From assembly GCA_964415245.1 (NCBI GenBank), contig CAYQAJ010000086.1, positions 1 through 18,256 of the forward strand: 18,256 bases of DNA, read 5' to 3'. Made by a program: the position numbers and the translations under genes. This stretch comes from CAYQAJ01 sp964415245 (GTDB lineage Bacteria > Planctomycetota > Planctomycetia > Pirellulales > Pirellulaceae). This document shows, in pieces, positions 6,111 through 13,505 of this stretch; the stretch's first letter is position 1; each line of letters starts with the position of its first letter. The notes under the pieces are model-generated. The model was not told the DNA's origin, did no database searches, and was given only the letters and a program-made list of their open reading frames with translations.

Positions 6111-7688
6111 ATGCCCGAAACGTGCCTCCCCGACTGGGGTAAAGCCGATCTGCCCGAACCCAGGCCGCTGGGGCTGCGCAATCTGGTCGGCTTCATCGGC
6201 CCGGGCATCGTCATGTGCGGGATTCAAATCGGCGGCGGCGAGTGGCTGTTTGGTCCCGCGATCACCGCCAAGTATGGCGGTGGGCTGATGTGGATCGCCA
6301 CCATCGCCATCATCTCTCAGTTGTTCTACAACATCGAGTGTGGGCGATATGCCCTTTTCTGTGGCGAACCGGTCTTTACCGGCTTTATGCGACGCCGGCC
6401 GGGACCGGCGTTCTGGATCGCGTTGGTGATGCTCTTGAGCGTCGGTGCGTTGATTCCCGGCCTGTCGACCAATGCCGCCGTATTGATCACCGCGATGTAC
6501 TTGGGCGGCCCGCCCACAGCCGACGACGCGTTCCTCGTCAATACGATCGCCTACATCTGCCTCGGCTTGGTGGTGCTGCCCGTGCTGATCGGCGGCAAGA
6601 TCTATAACACCATGCAGGTAGTCATGACCGCCAAGGTTGTTATCGTGCTTGGCTTTTGCTTGTTCATCGGCGTGTTCTTCGTTAGCGCCCAGGGCTGGTT
6701 CGACGTGTTTTCGGGCTTTGTGAAGTTCGGAAACGTTCCCGTCGACGACGGCCACGGGGGCGAGAAGGTCGTCAACATGTTTTCGCATTATGCCCGAACC
6801 GGCCAATTTCCCGTGGTGGCTTTGACGAGCATCGCCCTGTTGGGGGCGTTTGCCGGCTATGCGGGGGGTGGCGGATTGTCGAACTCGACGTACGGGAACT
6901 TCGTTCGCGACAAAGGTTGGGGCATGGGCAGCCAAGTGGGCGCGATCCCCAGCGCGGTCGGCGGCAAGTACGTGAAACTGAGCCACATTGGCAAGACCTT
7001 TCCCTTAACCGCCGAAAACCTGCGACGATGGAAAGCGTGGTGGAAGTACATCCTCACCGACCAGGTGCTCATCTGGGCGCCGGGATGCTTCATGGGCATG
7101 GCGTTGCCCGCGCTGTTGTCGATCGAGTTCGCACGCAGCTCGCCGATGTTTAACGCCGACGTACCTTATGCCCAAACGCTGATTTCCGCCGACGGTCTGC
7201 GTCACGCGGCCGTGCTGAGCGCACCCCTGGCGCAGGCACTATGGGTCGCAACTCTGTTCGTCGGTTTGATGGTCTTTCTGCCCAGTCAGATGTCGATCGT
7301 CGACGATTTCTCGCGGCGATGGACCGACATCATCTGGTCGGGTAGCCGCCGGGTACGCGAAAAGATGGAACCACACCAGGCCAGGCACATCTACTACACC
7401 ATTCTGGGACTGTACGTGTTGTGGTCGTTCGTCGCGGCAACTATTTTTCTGCAATTCGGCGACGCGCCGAAGGTGATGGTGCTGGTGATTGCCAACTTGA
7501 ATAACGTGGCCCTCGGCGTGACGTCGTTTGTCATTCTGTGGAACAATCTCACACTATTGCCCAAGCCGCTGCGACCGAAGTGGTACAATCAGGTCGGTAT
7601 TATCACGTGCGGAGTGTTTTATCTGGGCCTATCGGTGCTGGTTTTTGTCGCTACGATCATGCCGTTATTCTTCCCTAAAGCAACATGA
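6111..7688 (+). CDS. Divergent Nramp-family membrane transporter
   Basis: A 525-aa integral membrane protein with about eleven hydrophobic segments. The first reads FIGPGIVMCGIQIGGGEWLFGP (residues ~29-50), the position of the Nramp helix 1 DPGN metal-binding motif, here G30-P31-G32-I33. The helix 6 region (residues ~243-262, LLGAFAGYAGGGGLSNSTYG) lacks the MPH motif that completes the metal site in Nramp proteins. The fold family (LeuT-like APC superfamily) is supported by overall layout. Transport of Mn2+ or Fe2+ is not, because the side chains that coordinate metal are missing. The stop overlaps the SDR start by four bases (ATGA), indicating translational coupling with metabolic enzymes. 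I infer uptake of an organic substrate or a non-canonical ion. No good Shine-Dalgarno precedes the ATG. Confidence 0.75.
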   Translation: MPETCLPDWGKADLPEPRPLGLRNLVGFIGPGIVMCGIQIGGGEWLFGPAITAKYGGGLMWIATIAIISQLFYNIECGRYALFCGEPVFTGFMRRRPGPAFWIALVMLLSVGALIPGLSTNAAVLITAMYLGGPPTADDAFLVNTIAYICLGLVVLPVLIGGKIYNTMQVVMTAKVVIVLGFCLFIGVFFVSAQGWFDVFSGFVKFGNVPVDDGHGGEKVVNMFSHYARTGQFPVVALTSIALLGAFAGYAGGGGLSNSTYGNFVRDKGWGMGSQVGAIPSAVGGKYVKLSHIGKTFPLTAENLRRWKAWWKYILTDQVLIWAPGCFMGMALPALLSIEFARSSPMFNADVPYAQTLISADGLRHAAVLSAPLAQALWVATLFVGLMVFLPSQMSIVDDFSRRWTDIIWSGSRRVREKMEPHQARHIYYTILGLYVLWSFVAATIFLQFGDAPKVMVLVIANLNNVALGVTSFVILWNNLTLLPKPLRPKWYNQVGIITCGVFYLGLSVLVFVATIMPLFFPKAT

Positions 7689-8367
7689 CGCCGTTGTTCG
7701 ATCTGTCGGGAAAGGTCGCCGTCGTTTCGGGAGCCGCCAGCGGAATGGGCCGCGCGATGTCGATCGCCCTGGCCGAAGCGGGCGCCGACGCGCTGTTGGT
7801 CGATATCGACGAAGAAGGAATGAGCCGCACGGCAGAAGCGATCCGGCAGCTTGGCCGCAAAGTTGTAGCGGTTCGCTGCAACGTCTCTCAGCCGGACGAG
7901 ATTCGGGCGATGTTCCGGCGGCTGGACGACGAGTTCGGTCGCGTCAGTTTTCTGGGCAACGTCGCGGGCGAGGCGGTTCGCAAAAAGCCGGAAGAGATTA
8001 CGCTCGACGAGGTCGAGTGGACGTGGCGGAATCTGGTTTACGGACGCTTTTGCTGCTGCCAGGAGGCGGGGCGGCGGATGCTGGCCGCCGGAGGTGGGAG
8101 CATCGTCAACATCGGCTCGCTGGCCAGCATCACGGCGATGGGACGAGGCCACATCGCTTATAGCATGGCGATGGGCGCAGTGGCGCAGATGACGCGCGAG
8201 CTGAGCACCGAGTGGAGCGGACGCGGCGTGCGGGTGAATGCCATCCTGCCCGCTCAGGTTCTTAACCCAGGCTTGGAAGCGCGCATCCAAGCCGATCCCC
8301 GCATCCGCGAAAAATTCCTCGGCGGCATACCGGCCGGTCGATTCGGCCGCCCCGACGACATCAAGGG
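7685..8367 (+). CDS. Short-chain dehydrogenase/reductase, C-terminus lost in assembly gap
   Basis: 227 codons are visible before the run of N. The classical SDR layout is present: SGAASGMG (residues 15-22) for dinucleotide binding, D40 after beta-2 (suggesting NAD), GNVAG (91-95) in place of NNAG, S145 in VNIGS, Y159 in AYSMAMGAV, and RGVRVNAILPA. Two of the four classical catalytic residues differ. The lysine of YxxxK is M163 (codon 8171-8173), and the helix-4 asparagine aligns with L117. The last visible residues (GRFGRPDDIK) normally precede the end by about 30 residues. The gene is coupled to the transporter by an ATGA overlap. An oxidoreductase role is plausible, but the missing lysine makes ordinary SDR chemistry uncertain. 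Confidence 0.85.
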
Positions 8368-8467
8368 NNNNNNNNNNNNNNNNNNNNNNNNNNNNNNNNN
8401 NNNNNNNNNNNNNNNNNNNNNNNNNNNNNNNNNNNNNNNNNNNNNNNNNNNNNNNNNNNNNNNNNNN
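8368..8467. other. Assembly gap (100 N)
   Basis: Exactly 100 undetermined bases, the usual placeholder for a gap of unknown size. About 30 codons of SDR and about 100-120 codons of the E1alpha N-terminus are missing, which needs roughly 400 bp or more, so the true gap is larger than drawn. The open frame that appears to run through the N (7685-10177) is an accident of the placeholder length. Confidence 0.95.
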
Positions 8468-10177
8468 GGCTGCTCGCAAGGTCGCGGCGGCAGCATGCAC
8501 TTGTTCAAACCGGAAATTGGCCTGATGGGCACCAGCGGCATCGTCGGGCCGTGCATACTGCAGGCATGCGGCGGAGGATACAGCTTCAAGATCAAGAAGT
8601 CCGACAACGTCGCCGTCGCGTGTTTTGGCGACGGGGCCGTCAACAACGGCGCATTCCACGAAGGCCTGAATATGGCCAGCATTTGGAAGCTGCCGGTGAT
8701 CTTCCTATGCGAGAATAACCAGTTCGCCACCGAGGTTCCGTTTCGCTACTCGAGCGGCATTCCGGATGTGGGCCGACGAGCGGCGAGCTACGGCATTCCC
8801 GGGGTCGAGCTCGACGGAAACGACGTGCTCGAGATTCATCGTGTCGCCCACGAGGCAATTGAGCGGGCTCGCAGCGGCGGGGGACCGACGCTCATCGAGT
8901 GCAAAACCTACCGCACCCGAGCGCATGCCGAGGGAATGGGGGATTTTACCTATCGCACCAAGGACGACGTGGAAGAGTGGAAACGGCGCTGCCCGATCGA
9001 GCGGCTGCGAAGACACATCGTTGCCGAGGGCACAGCCACCGACGACGACTTGAGCGCCGTGGACCAGGAGATTCGCGAGCTGGTGGAGGAGTCGCACAAG
9101 TTTGCCGAAGCGAGCGAGTATCCCTCGAGCGACACGGCAACGACGCACGTCTACTGTGAGGCGTCGCCGTCACCCCCCCCTGCCCCGCCGCCGCCCGGCA
9201 CTCGCGACATAACCTTTGTCGCGGCAACGCTGGAAGCGCTCGATCACGCCATGGCTGAGAACCCGGGCATTTTCGTGATGGGGGAAGGGATCGGCGTCCG
9301 CGGTGGGAATTTCACGACGACGCTCGGCCTGTTCGACAAATACGGCGCGGACCGATTGTGCGACACTCCGATCTGCGAACGGGGCTTTGTCGGGCTCGGC
9401 TGCGGAGCGGCGATGACCGGCACGCGGCCGGTGATCGACTTCATGTTCATCGACTTTCTGAACGATGCTTTTGGCGAAGTGGTCAACCAGATCGCCAAAA
9501 TGCAGTACATGAGCAGCGGGCGGCTCAAAATGCCGATCCTGCTTCGCGGATGCGGCGGCATCGGCCACTCGGCTGCGACACATCACTCGGGCCTCTACCA
9601 TTCGATTTATGCGCACATCCCGGGTTTGCGGGTAGTGATGCCGTCGACACCGTACGATGCAAAGGGGTTGATCGCCCATGCGCTGCGCTGCGATGATCCC
9701 GTGCTGTTTTTGGAGCATCGCGAGCTGATGGCGCTCAAAGGACCGGTTCCGGAGCAGGATTATGAGATTCCGTTCGGCCAGGCGCGCGTCGTTCGCGAAG
9801 GTAAGGATGCAACGGTAGTTGCCCTCTCGCTCATGGTACATCGAGCCCTGAAGGCCGCGGAGGAATTCGAGAGCGAGGGCATCTCGATTGAGATTGTTGA
9901 CCCGCGCACCGTTTCGCCGCTGGATTGCCGCACGATCCTGCAATCGGTGGCCAAGACCGGTCGCGTATTGATCGTCGACGAGGCGTTTGCGCCGTGCGGC
10001 GTGGCGTCGGAGATCGCCGCGCGAATCGCCGACGCGGGCTTCGACGATCTCGACGCACCGATCAAGCGACTGGGCGGCGCGTTTACGCCGACCCCCTATG
10101 CCCCGACGCTAGAGAAAGCGATTGTGCCCCAAGTAGAGGACATCGTGCAGGCAATTCGCGAACTGCTGAGCGAATGA
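8468..10177 (+). CDS. Fused E1alpha-E1beta of a 2-oxoacid/acetoin dehydrogenase complex (5' end in gap)
   Basis: 569 residues are visible. The first part is E1alpha: GRGGSMHLF, the thiamine diphosphate motif GDG (54-56) ending in NN (83-84), and the C-terminal segment TYRTRAHAEGMGDFTYRTKDD. A Pro-rich linker (SPSPPPAPPPPGT) follows. A complete E1beta then begins RDITFVAATLEALDHAM, with MGEGIGVRGGNF, CDTPICERGFVGLGCGAAM, HHSGLYHSIYAHIPGLRVVMPSTP and the C-terminal VDPRTVSPLD domain. E1 decarboxylates a 2-oxo acid (or acetoin) and passes the acyl group to lipoylated E2, encoded next. Fusion of alpha and beta is known in some bacterial complexes. A C8 homopolymer (9173-9180) in the linker is a possible sequencing weak spot, but the frame is open on both sides with sensible protein. 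Substrate not determinable. Confidence 0.9.
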   Translation, partial: GCSQGRGGSMHLFKPEIGLMGTSGIVGPCILQACGGGYSFKIKKSDNVAVACFGDGAVNNGAFHEGLNMASIWKLPVIFLCENNQFATEVPFRYSSGIPDVGRRAASYGIPGVELDGNDVLEIHRVAHEAIERARSGGGPTLIECKTYRTRAHAEGMGDFTYRTKDDVEEWKRRCPIERLRRHIVAEGTATDDDLSAVDQEIRELVEESHKFAEASEYPSSDTATTHVYCEASPSPPPAPPPPGTRDITFVAATLEALDHAMAENPGIFVMGEGIGVRGGNFTTTLGLFDKYGADRLCDTPICERGFVGLGCGAAMTGTRPVIDFMFIDFLNDAFGEVVNQIAKMQYMSSGRLKMPILLRGCGGIGHSAATHHSGLYHSIYAHIPGLRVVMPSTPYDAKGLIAHALRCDDPVLFLEHRELMALKGPVPEQDYEIPFGQARVVREGKDATVVALSLMVHRALKAAEEFESEGISIEIVDPRTVSPLDCRTILQSVAKTGRVLIVDEAFAPCGVASEIAARIADAGFDDLDAPIKRLGGAFTPTPYAPTLEKAIVPQVEDIVQAIRELLSE

Positions 10178-10260
10178 AATACCTGAGATTCACTCCCTAT
10201 CAGGACACCTCTCGTTTGACGAGGCGTACCCCAATGTCGCTTTTCGCGTTGGACATCCTG

Positions 10261-10295
10261 CTCTCGACTCTCGACTCTTGACTCTCGACTCTTTG
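10261..10295 (+). repeat. Heptamer tandem repeat between E1 and E2 genes
   Basis: CTCTCGA is repeated: CTCTCGA, CTCTCGA, CTCTTGA, CTCTCGA, then a degenerate CTCTTTG. It fills most of the last 40 bp before the E2 ATG, where a ribosome binding site would be expected and none is seen. The whole 122-bp spacer (10178-10299) is otherwise featureless. Confidence 0.75.
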
Positions 10296-10299
10296 TCCC

Positions 10300-11538
10300 A
10301 TGGCCATTGCAATCGTCGTTCCCCGTCTCGGCTGGTCGATGGAGGAAGGTACGTTTGCCGAGTGGCTCAAGAAGGAAGGCGAAGTCGTCAACGCCGGCGA
10401 CATGCTGTTCGTGCTCGAAGGAGAGAAGGCGTCGCAAGAGATCGAATCGTTCGATTCGGGCATTCTCTACATCCCGCCCGATGCGCCGCAGCCAGGCGAT
10501 GCGGTCGTGGTCGGCCAGCGGCTGGGTTTTTTGCTTGCGGAGGGCGAGGCTCCGCCGAAATCGAACGAGCCCGCCGTGTCGCAGGAGTCGCGGCAAGCGC
10601 CGTCCGCTGGCAGAAGGCAGGCTGTAGCTCCCACAGCGCGGCGCGTTGAGAGAGAGTCTCCCACAGCCAAACGATTGAGCACTGCCGCTTCGCCTCGAGC
10701 ACGGCGCAAGGCCCACGAGCTCGGCATCGATTGGACTACCGTTACCGGGAGCGGGCGGAACGGCCGCGTGCGGGAACGGGACGTTGTCGCCTCGTCGCAG
10801 TCGCGCGCTACGCCGCCAACGTCGCCGACGCAGCCAACTCGCGTGGCCGTCCCCGGCTCAGTGCGGCCGCTATCTGCTATCCGCCGCACGATCGCGCAGC
10901 GCATGATCGCTGCCGTTCAGCAATCTGCCCCGGTTACCTTGACAACAAGAACCGACGCGTCCCGCCTGGTGGCGGTGCGGGAGCAGTTCAAGGCCGGCGG
11001 CGCCAAGATCGTTCCCAGCTTCAGCGACATCCTGGTGAAACTGGTCGCGTCGCTACTGCGCGAATGCCCGGAACTGAATGCCTGTTGGTACGATGACGCG
11101 GTTTACGTTTACGACGAAATCAACGTCGCGATTGCCATCGATACCGATCGAGGCCTCGTAGCTCCCGTCCTGCGGCAAGCCGACACTTTGTCTTTGGAAG
11201 AGATTGCCGTTCAGTCGGGGCGGCTGATCGAACAGGCGCGCACGGGCCGCCTGTCGGAAAGCGACTACCGGGGCGGCACGTTCACCATCACGAATCTCGG
11301 CATGTTCGATATTGATTTCTTCACGCCGATCATCAATCTGCCACAGGCCGCTATTCTGGGAGTCGGCCGCATCACCGACGAGCCGATCGTCGTAGAGAGT
11401 CAGGTCGTCCCCGGCAAGGTCCTGTCCCTCAGCCTGACTTTCGATCACCGGGTCATCGACGGCGCTCCCGCCGCCCGCTGGCTGCAACGACTCACGCAAT
11501 GGATTCGACAGCCGCTCGAGCCGCCGTTAGCGGAATAG
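10300..11538 (+). CDS. Dihydrolipoamide acyltransferase (E2) of a 2-oxoacid/acetoin dehydrogenase complex
   Basis: A 412-aa protein with the standard E2 order. The lipoyl domain spans residues 1-80, with the lipoylated lysine K43 in LEGEKASQEIES. A flexible Ala/Pro/Arg-rich linker follows. The peripheral subunit-binding domain is at ~130-163 (SPRARRKAHELGIDWTTVTG, then GRNGRVRERDV). The catalytic acyltransferase domain runs from ~185 to the end, with the active-site motif DHRVIDG (H383, D387). It takes the acyl group from E1 and transfers it to CoA in the cytoplasm. It follows E1 on the same strand by 122 bp. No dihydrolipoamide dehydrogenase (E3) is present in the window, so E3 must be shared or encoded elsewhere. 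The single lipoyl domain and EGEKA motif resemble acetoin dehydrogenase-type E2 but do not prove that substrate. Confidence 0.93.
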   Translation: MAIAIVVPRLGWSMEEGTFAEWLKKEGEVVNAGDMLFVLEGEKASQEIESFDSGILYIPPDAPQPGDAVVVGQRLGFLLAEGEAPPKSNEPAVSQESRQAPSAGRRQAVAPTARRVERESPTAKRLSTAASPRARRKAHELGIDWTTVTGSGRNGRVRERDVVASSQSRATPPTSPTQPTRVAVPGSVRPLSAIRRTIAQRMIAAVQQSAPVTLTTRTDASRLVAVREQFKAGGAKIVPSFSDILVKLVASLLRECPELNACWYDDAVYVYDEINVAIAIDTDRGLVAPVLRQADTLSLEEIAVQSGRLIEQARTGRLSESDYRGGTFTITNLGMFDIDFFTPIINLPQAAILGVGRITDEPIVVESQVVPGKVLSLSLTFDHRVIDGAPAARWLQRLTQWIRQPLEPPLAE

Positions 11539-11560
11539 GGGGACAGGCACTCTTTGCCTC

Positions 11561-11588
11561 GGGGACTCGGCAACGCGAGCCAGTCCCC
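11561..11588. terminator. Hairpin between convergent operons
   Basis: GGGGACT pairs with AGTCCCC, extended past a one-base bulge by GGC/GCC, with loop AACGCGA. It sits in the 69-bp space between the E2 stop and the end of the hemerythrin-globin gene, where a bidirectional terminator would be useful. No T-tract follows on either strand, so a classical intrinsic terminator is not shown. The preceding words GGGGGACAGGCAC suggest a mobile or dispersed intergenic repeat instead. Confidence 0.4.
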
Positions 11589-11607
11589 GGCGGGTTGGAT
11601 ACTGGCG

Positions 11608-12573
11608 CTAGTACTTCGACTGCATCAGTTCGATGCCCGTCCGCATCACGCGACGCCACTGCGAGTCAAGCTGAGGAGTATGTTGCGGATCGTGTTTGGC
11701 GATGGCCTCGCACAGAGAGTCGAGCCAGATCTCGTACAACTCGGGTCGCACGTCGTGCTGCCGGCGGTTGTGCGATTCGGCGAGCTTTTCCACCTCGGCG
11801 CGGGCAATCGGATCCCCCTTGTAAAGCCGCAGCATCCACAGCAGCGAGGCCATCACGACCTGCTTCTGCATTTCCATGTCGGTGCCGGCAAATTTGCGCC
11901 GTATTTCCGGCGACTTGGCAAAGAACAGGTCGTAGAAAGTGTCGAACAGGCCGCCCGCGTCCTCACAGCGATGGTAACTGTCGAGGACGGCCTGATAGTC
12001 GGGACCGTTTGACGGATTGGACGGGTTCGCGCCCGGCGCAAACCGTCGTTCCCATTCTTCGATTTCGCGCTGGAACCGTTCGTGCAGCTCGCAGCCGCCT
12101 TTCTCGTGCTCGGCTTGGTGAAATGCGGCTGTTACCTGCCGGTCGTCTTCCTCCGAAAGGCACCGCTCGGCCATCATGAACAGCACGTTGTTCTCTTTGG
12201 CGATGTGCTCCCGCAGCAGCGCCGCGTACTCGCTGGCGGCTTCGGCAAACGCTTCGCAATGGCACGGCGAGCAGCGCGTGGCTGCGTCCATCCTGGCCAC
12301 GCACTCGCGGCCCACCGTGTGTTCGTGCAGCATCACGCCGATGGGCCCGCCCTCGCGAGCAATGCCTCGTTGTTCCAAGAGTGGGAACAAGACATCCTCT
12401 TCTTTGGCGTGGTGGCAGCGGTCGGCGAATCTGCGGAAGAAGTCGACGGACCACGGCGGGAAGCCGTCCGGAATCCGCGTGCCGGATTGGATTCTGTCAA
12501 CGGTCTGGTCGAGCAGGCCCAAGACTCGCTCGATTACGTCATGCTCGCTATTGAGCAAATCGGTCGATTGCAT
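11608..12573 (-). CDS. Hemerythrin-globin fusion protein
   Basis: A 321-aa soluble protein with two different oxygen/NO-binding domains. Residues 1-~175 form a hemerythrin (HHE) four-helix bundle with the iron ligands in place: H11 (SEHDVIERVL), H55 and E59 (CHHAKEEDVLFPLLE), H83/H85 (MLHEHTVGRE), H123 and E127 (LREHIAKENNVLF). After an Asn/Pro linker (~180-190) a globin-like domain follows: YQAVLDSYHRCEDAGGLFDTF, SPEIRRKFAGTDM, and LAESHNRRQHDVRPELYEIW, where H268 is the likely proximal heme ligand. The start at 12573 has GGAGG six nt upstream; an ATG at 12603 would add ten residues. It is the last gene of the molybdoenzyme operon. I infer sensing, scavenging or detoxifying O2 or NO, or delivery of iron, in support of the enzyme. 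No output domain or membrane segment is seen. Confidence 0.85.
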   Translation of the reverse strand: MQSTDLLNSEHDVIERVLGLLDQTVDRIQSGTRIPDGFPPWSVDFFRRFADRCHHAKEEDVLFPLLEQRGIAREGGPIGVMLHEHTVGRECVARMDAATRCSPCHCEAFAEAASEYAALLREHIAKENNVLFMMAERCLSEEDDRQVTAAFHQAEHEKGGCELHERFQREIEEWERRFAPGANPSNPSNGPDYQAVLDSYHRCEDAGGLFDTFYDLFFAKSPEIRRKFAGTDMEMQKQVVMASLLWMLRLYKGDPIARAEVEKLAESHNRRQHDVRPELYEIWLDSLCEAIAKHDPQHTPQLDSQWRRVMRTGIELMQSKY

Positions 12574-12579
12574 GCTGGG

Positions 12580-12588
12580 CCTCCCCTT
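12580..12588 (-). promoter_or_regulatory. Shine-Dalgarno deciding the hemerythrin-globin start
   Basis: On the minus strand AAGGGGAGG precedes CCCAGC and the ATG at 12571-12573, a 6-nt spacing. This favours the start at 12573 over the upstream in-frame start at 12603. Confidence 0.7.
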
Positions 12589-12639
12589 GTTCGAAGCAAC
12601 CACAAGGGAGCAGTTCGCTTCGACCCACTGAACAGTTGG

Positions 12640-13437
12640 CTACGAACAGGTGAGCATGCACCCCTCGCATTCTTCGGGGCGCTCGGCGGCGGTCGGCGAG
12701 ACGGTGCGCGTGGCGGCTTCGATGCGCAGTAGCGATCGTTCAGCTGGAACCAACGCCGCGAGAAAGAGTGCGACCCCTTCGTAGAAGCCGCTGGAGCTTT
12801 CCCGGGCAAGTAGCCGGCAAAACGCGGGGGCCCACCATGCCAGGTGCTCCTTGAGGAACCGCGTTTGCGCGTCGCGGCAGACGGCGGCTTTGTCGCAACC
12901 ATCGGGCTGTTGGTGCTGGAGCGCTCTTCGCTCCATGTCGAGCAACAAGGCCATGAACTCCAATTCCAGCACGATGTGGTCGTGCCGCTCGGGATGGCTG
13001 GACGACGGCTCTAAGCCGAATGCGGCATAGAACCCGGCGATGTCGGCCAGCGCCTGCGATCGCTGGAAAGTGAACTTCTCAGGGATGTATTCGGTCTCGT
13101 ACGGCGGGCAGGCCTTGGAGACCAGCAGGCCAAACGTCCGTTCGTACTGCTCGTTCAACTCGGCTGCGGAATCGGGCAGTCGCGCGAAGACAGCGGCGGC
13201 ATCGAGTCGGGAAAGGGGCTGCTCTCCCGGCGCAAGCGTGCCCACGCTCGCGGCGGGTTCGTTGCGCAGAATCTCCGCCGCTTGTTCCAGCACAGGATCG
13301 CCGCGGAGCGCGTTCAATCGCTCCCACGCGCCGGCTCGCGGATCGAGCAGCGACAAGGCCGCGAAGCGGTAGAGCGACTGCCTGGCTAGATTCAGAGCCG
13401 GGTCAAAGCGCGGGTCGGCATGCGTTGATGCGGTCAT
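12640..13437 (-). CDS. TorD/NarJ-like molybdoenzyme assembly chaperone
   Basis: A 265-aa helical protein of the TorD/DmsD/NarJ family of dedicated chaperones, which bind the catalytic subunit before cofactor insertion or export. Diagnostic stretches are LNEQYERTFGLL (94-105), the YETEYIPEKF and QRSQALADIAGFYAAFGLEP block (113-144), and ERHDHIVLELEFMALLL (150-166). It sits 68 bp downstream of the beta subunit gene, so its client is almost certainly the alpha subunit of this operon. The C-terminus carries an extra cysteine motif, C257-x2-C260-x3-C264, ending one residue later, which I do not recall as a family feature. The ATG at 13435-13437 begins the family-like sequence; the frame is open further upstream only as an overlap with the beta gene. 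No strong Shine-Dalgarno is seen. Confidence 0.85.
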   Translation of the reverse strand: MTASTHADPRFDPALNLARQSLYRFAALSLLDPRAGAWERLNALRGDPVLEQAAEILRNEPAASVGTLAPGEQPLSRLDAAAVFARLPDSAAELNEQYERTFGLLVSKACPPYETEYIPEKFTFQRSQALADIAGFYAAFGLEPSSSHPERHDHIVLELEFMALLLDMERRALQHQQPDGCDKAAVCRDAQTRFLKEHLAWWAPAFCRLLARESSSGFYEGVALFLAALVPAERSLLRIEAATRTVSPTAAERPEECEGCMLTCS

Positions 13438-13505
13438 GATTGTGTCTCGTGGCGACCATCTGGGAACTTGTTCCGATGCCCATCCGTGGGCGACCGGGGG
13501 CCGGC

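Noticed and set aside
10627..10666. Repeated CTCCCACAGC in the E2 coding region as a mobile repeat
   Set aside because: There are only two 10-bp copies inside the low-complexity linker; the frame is intact and no flanking duplication is visible.
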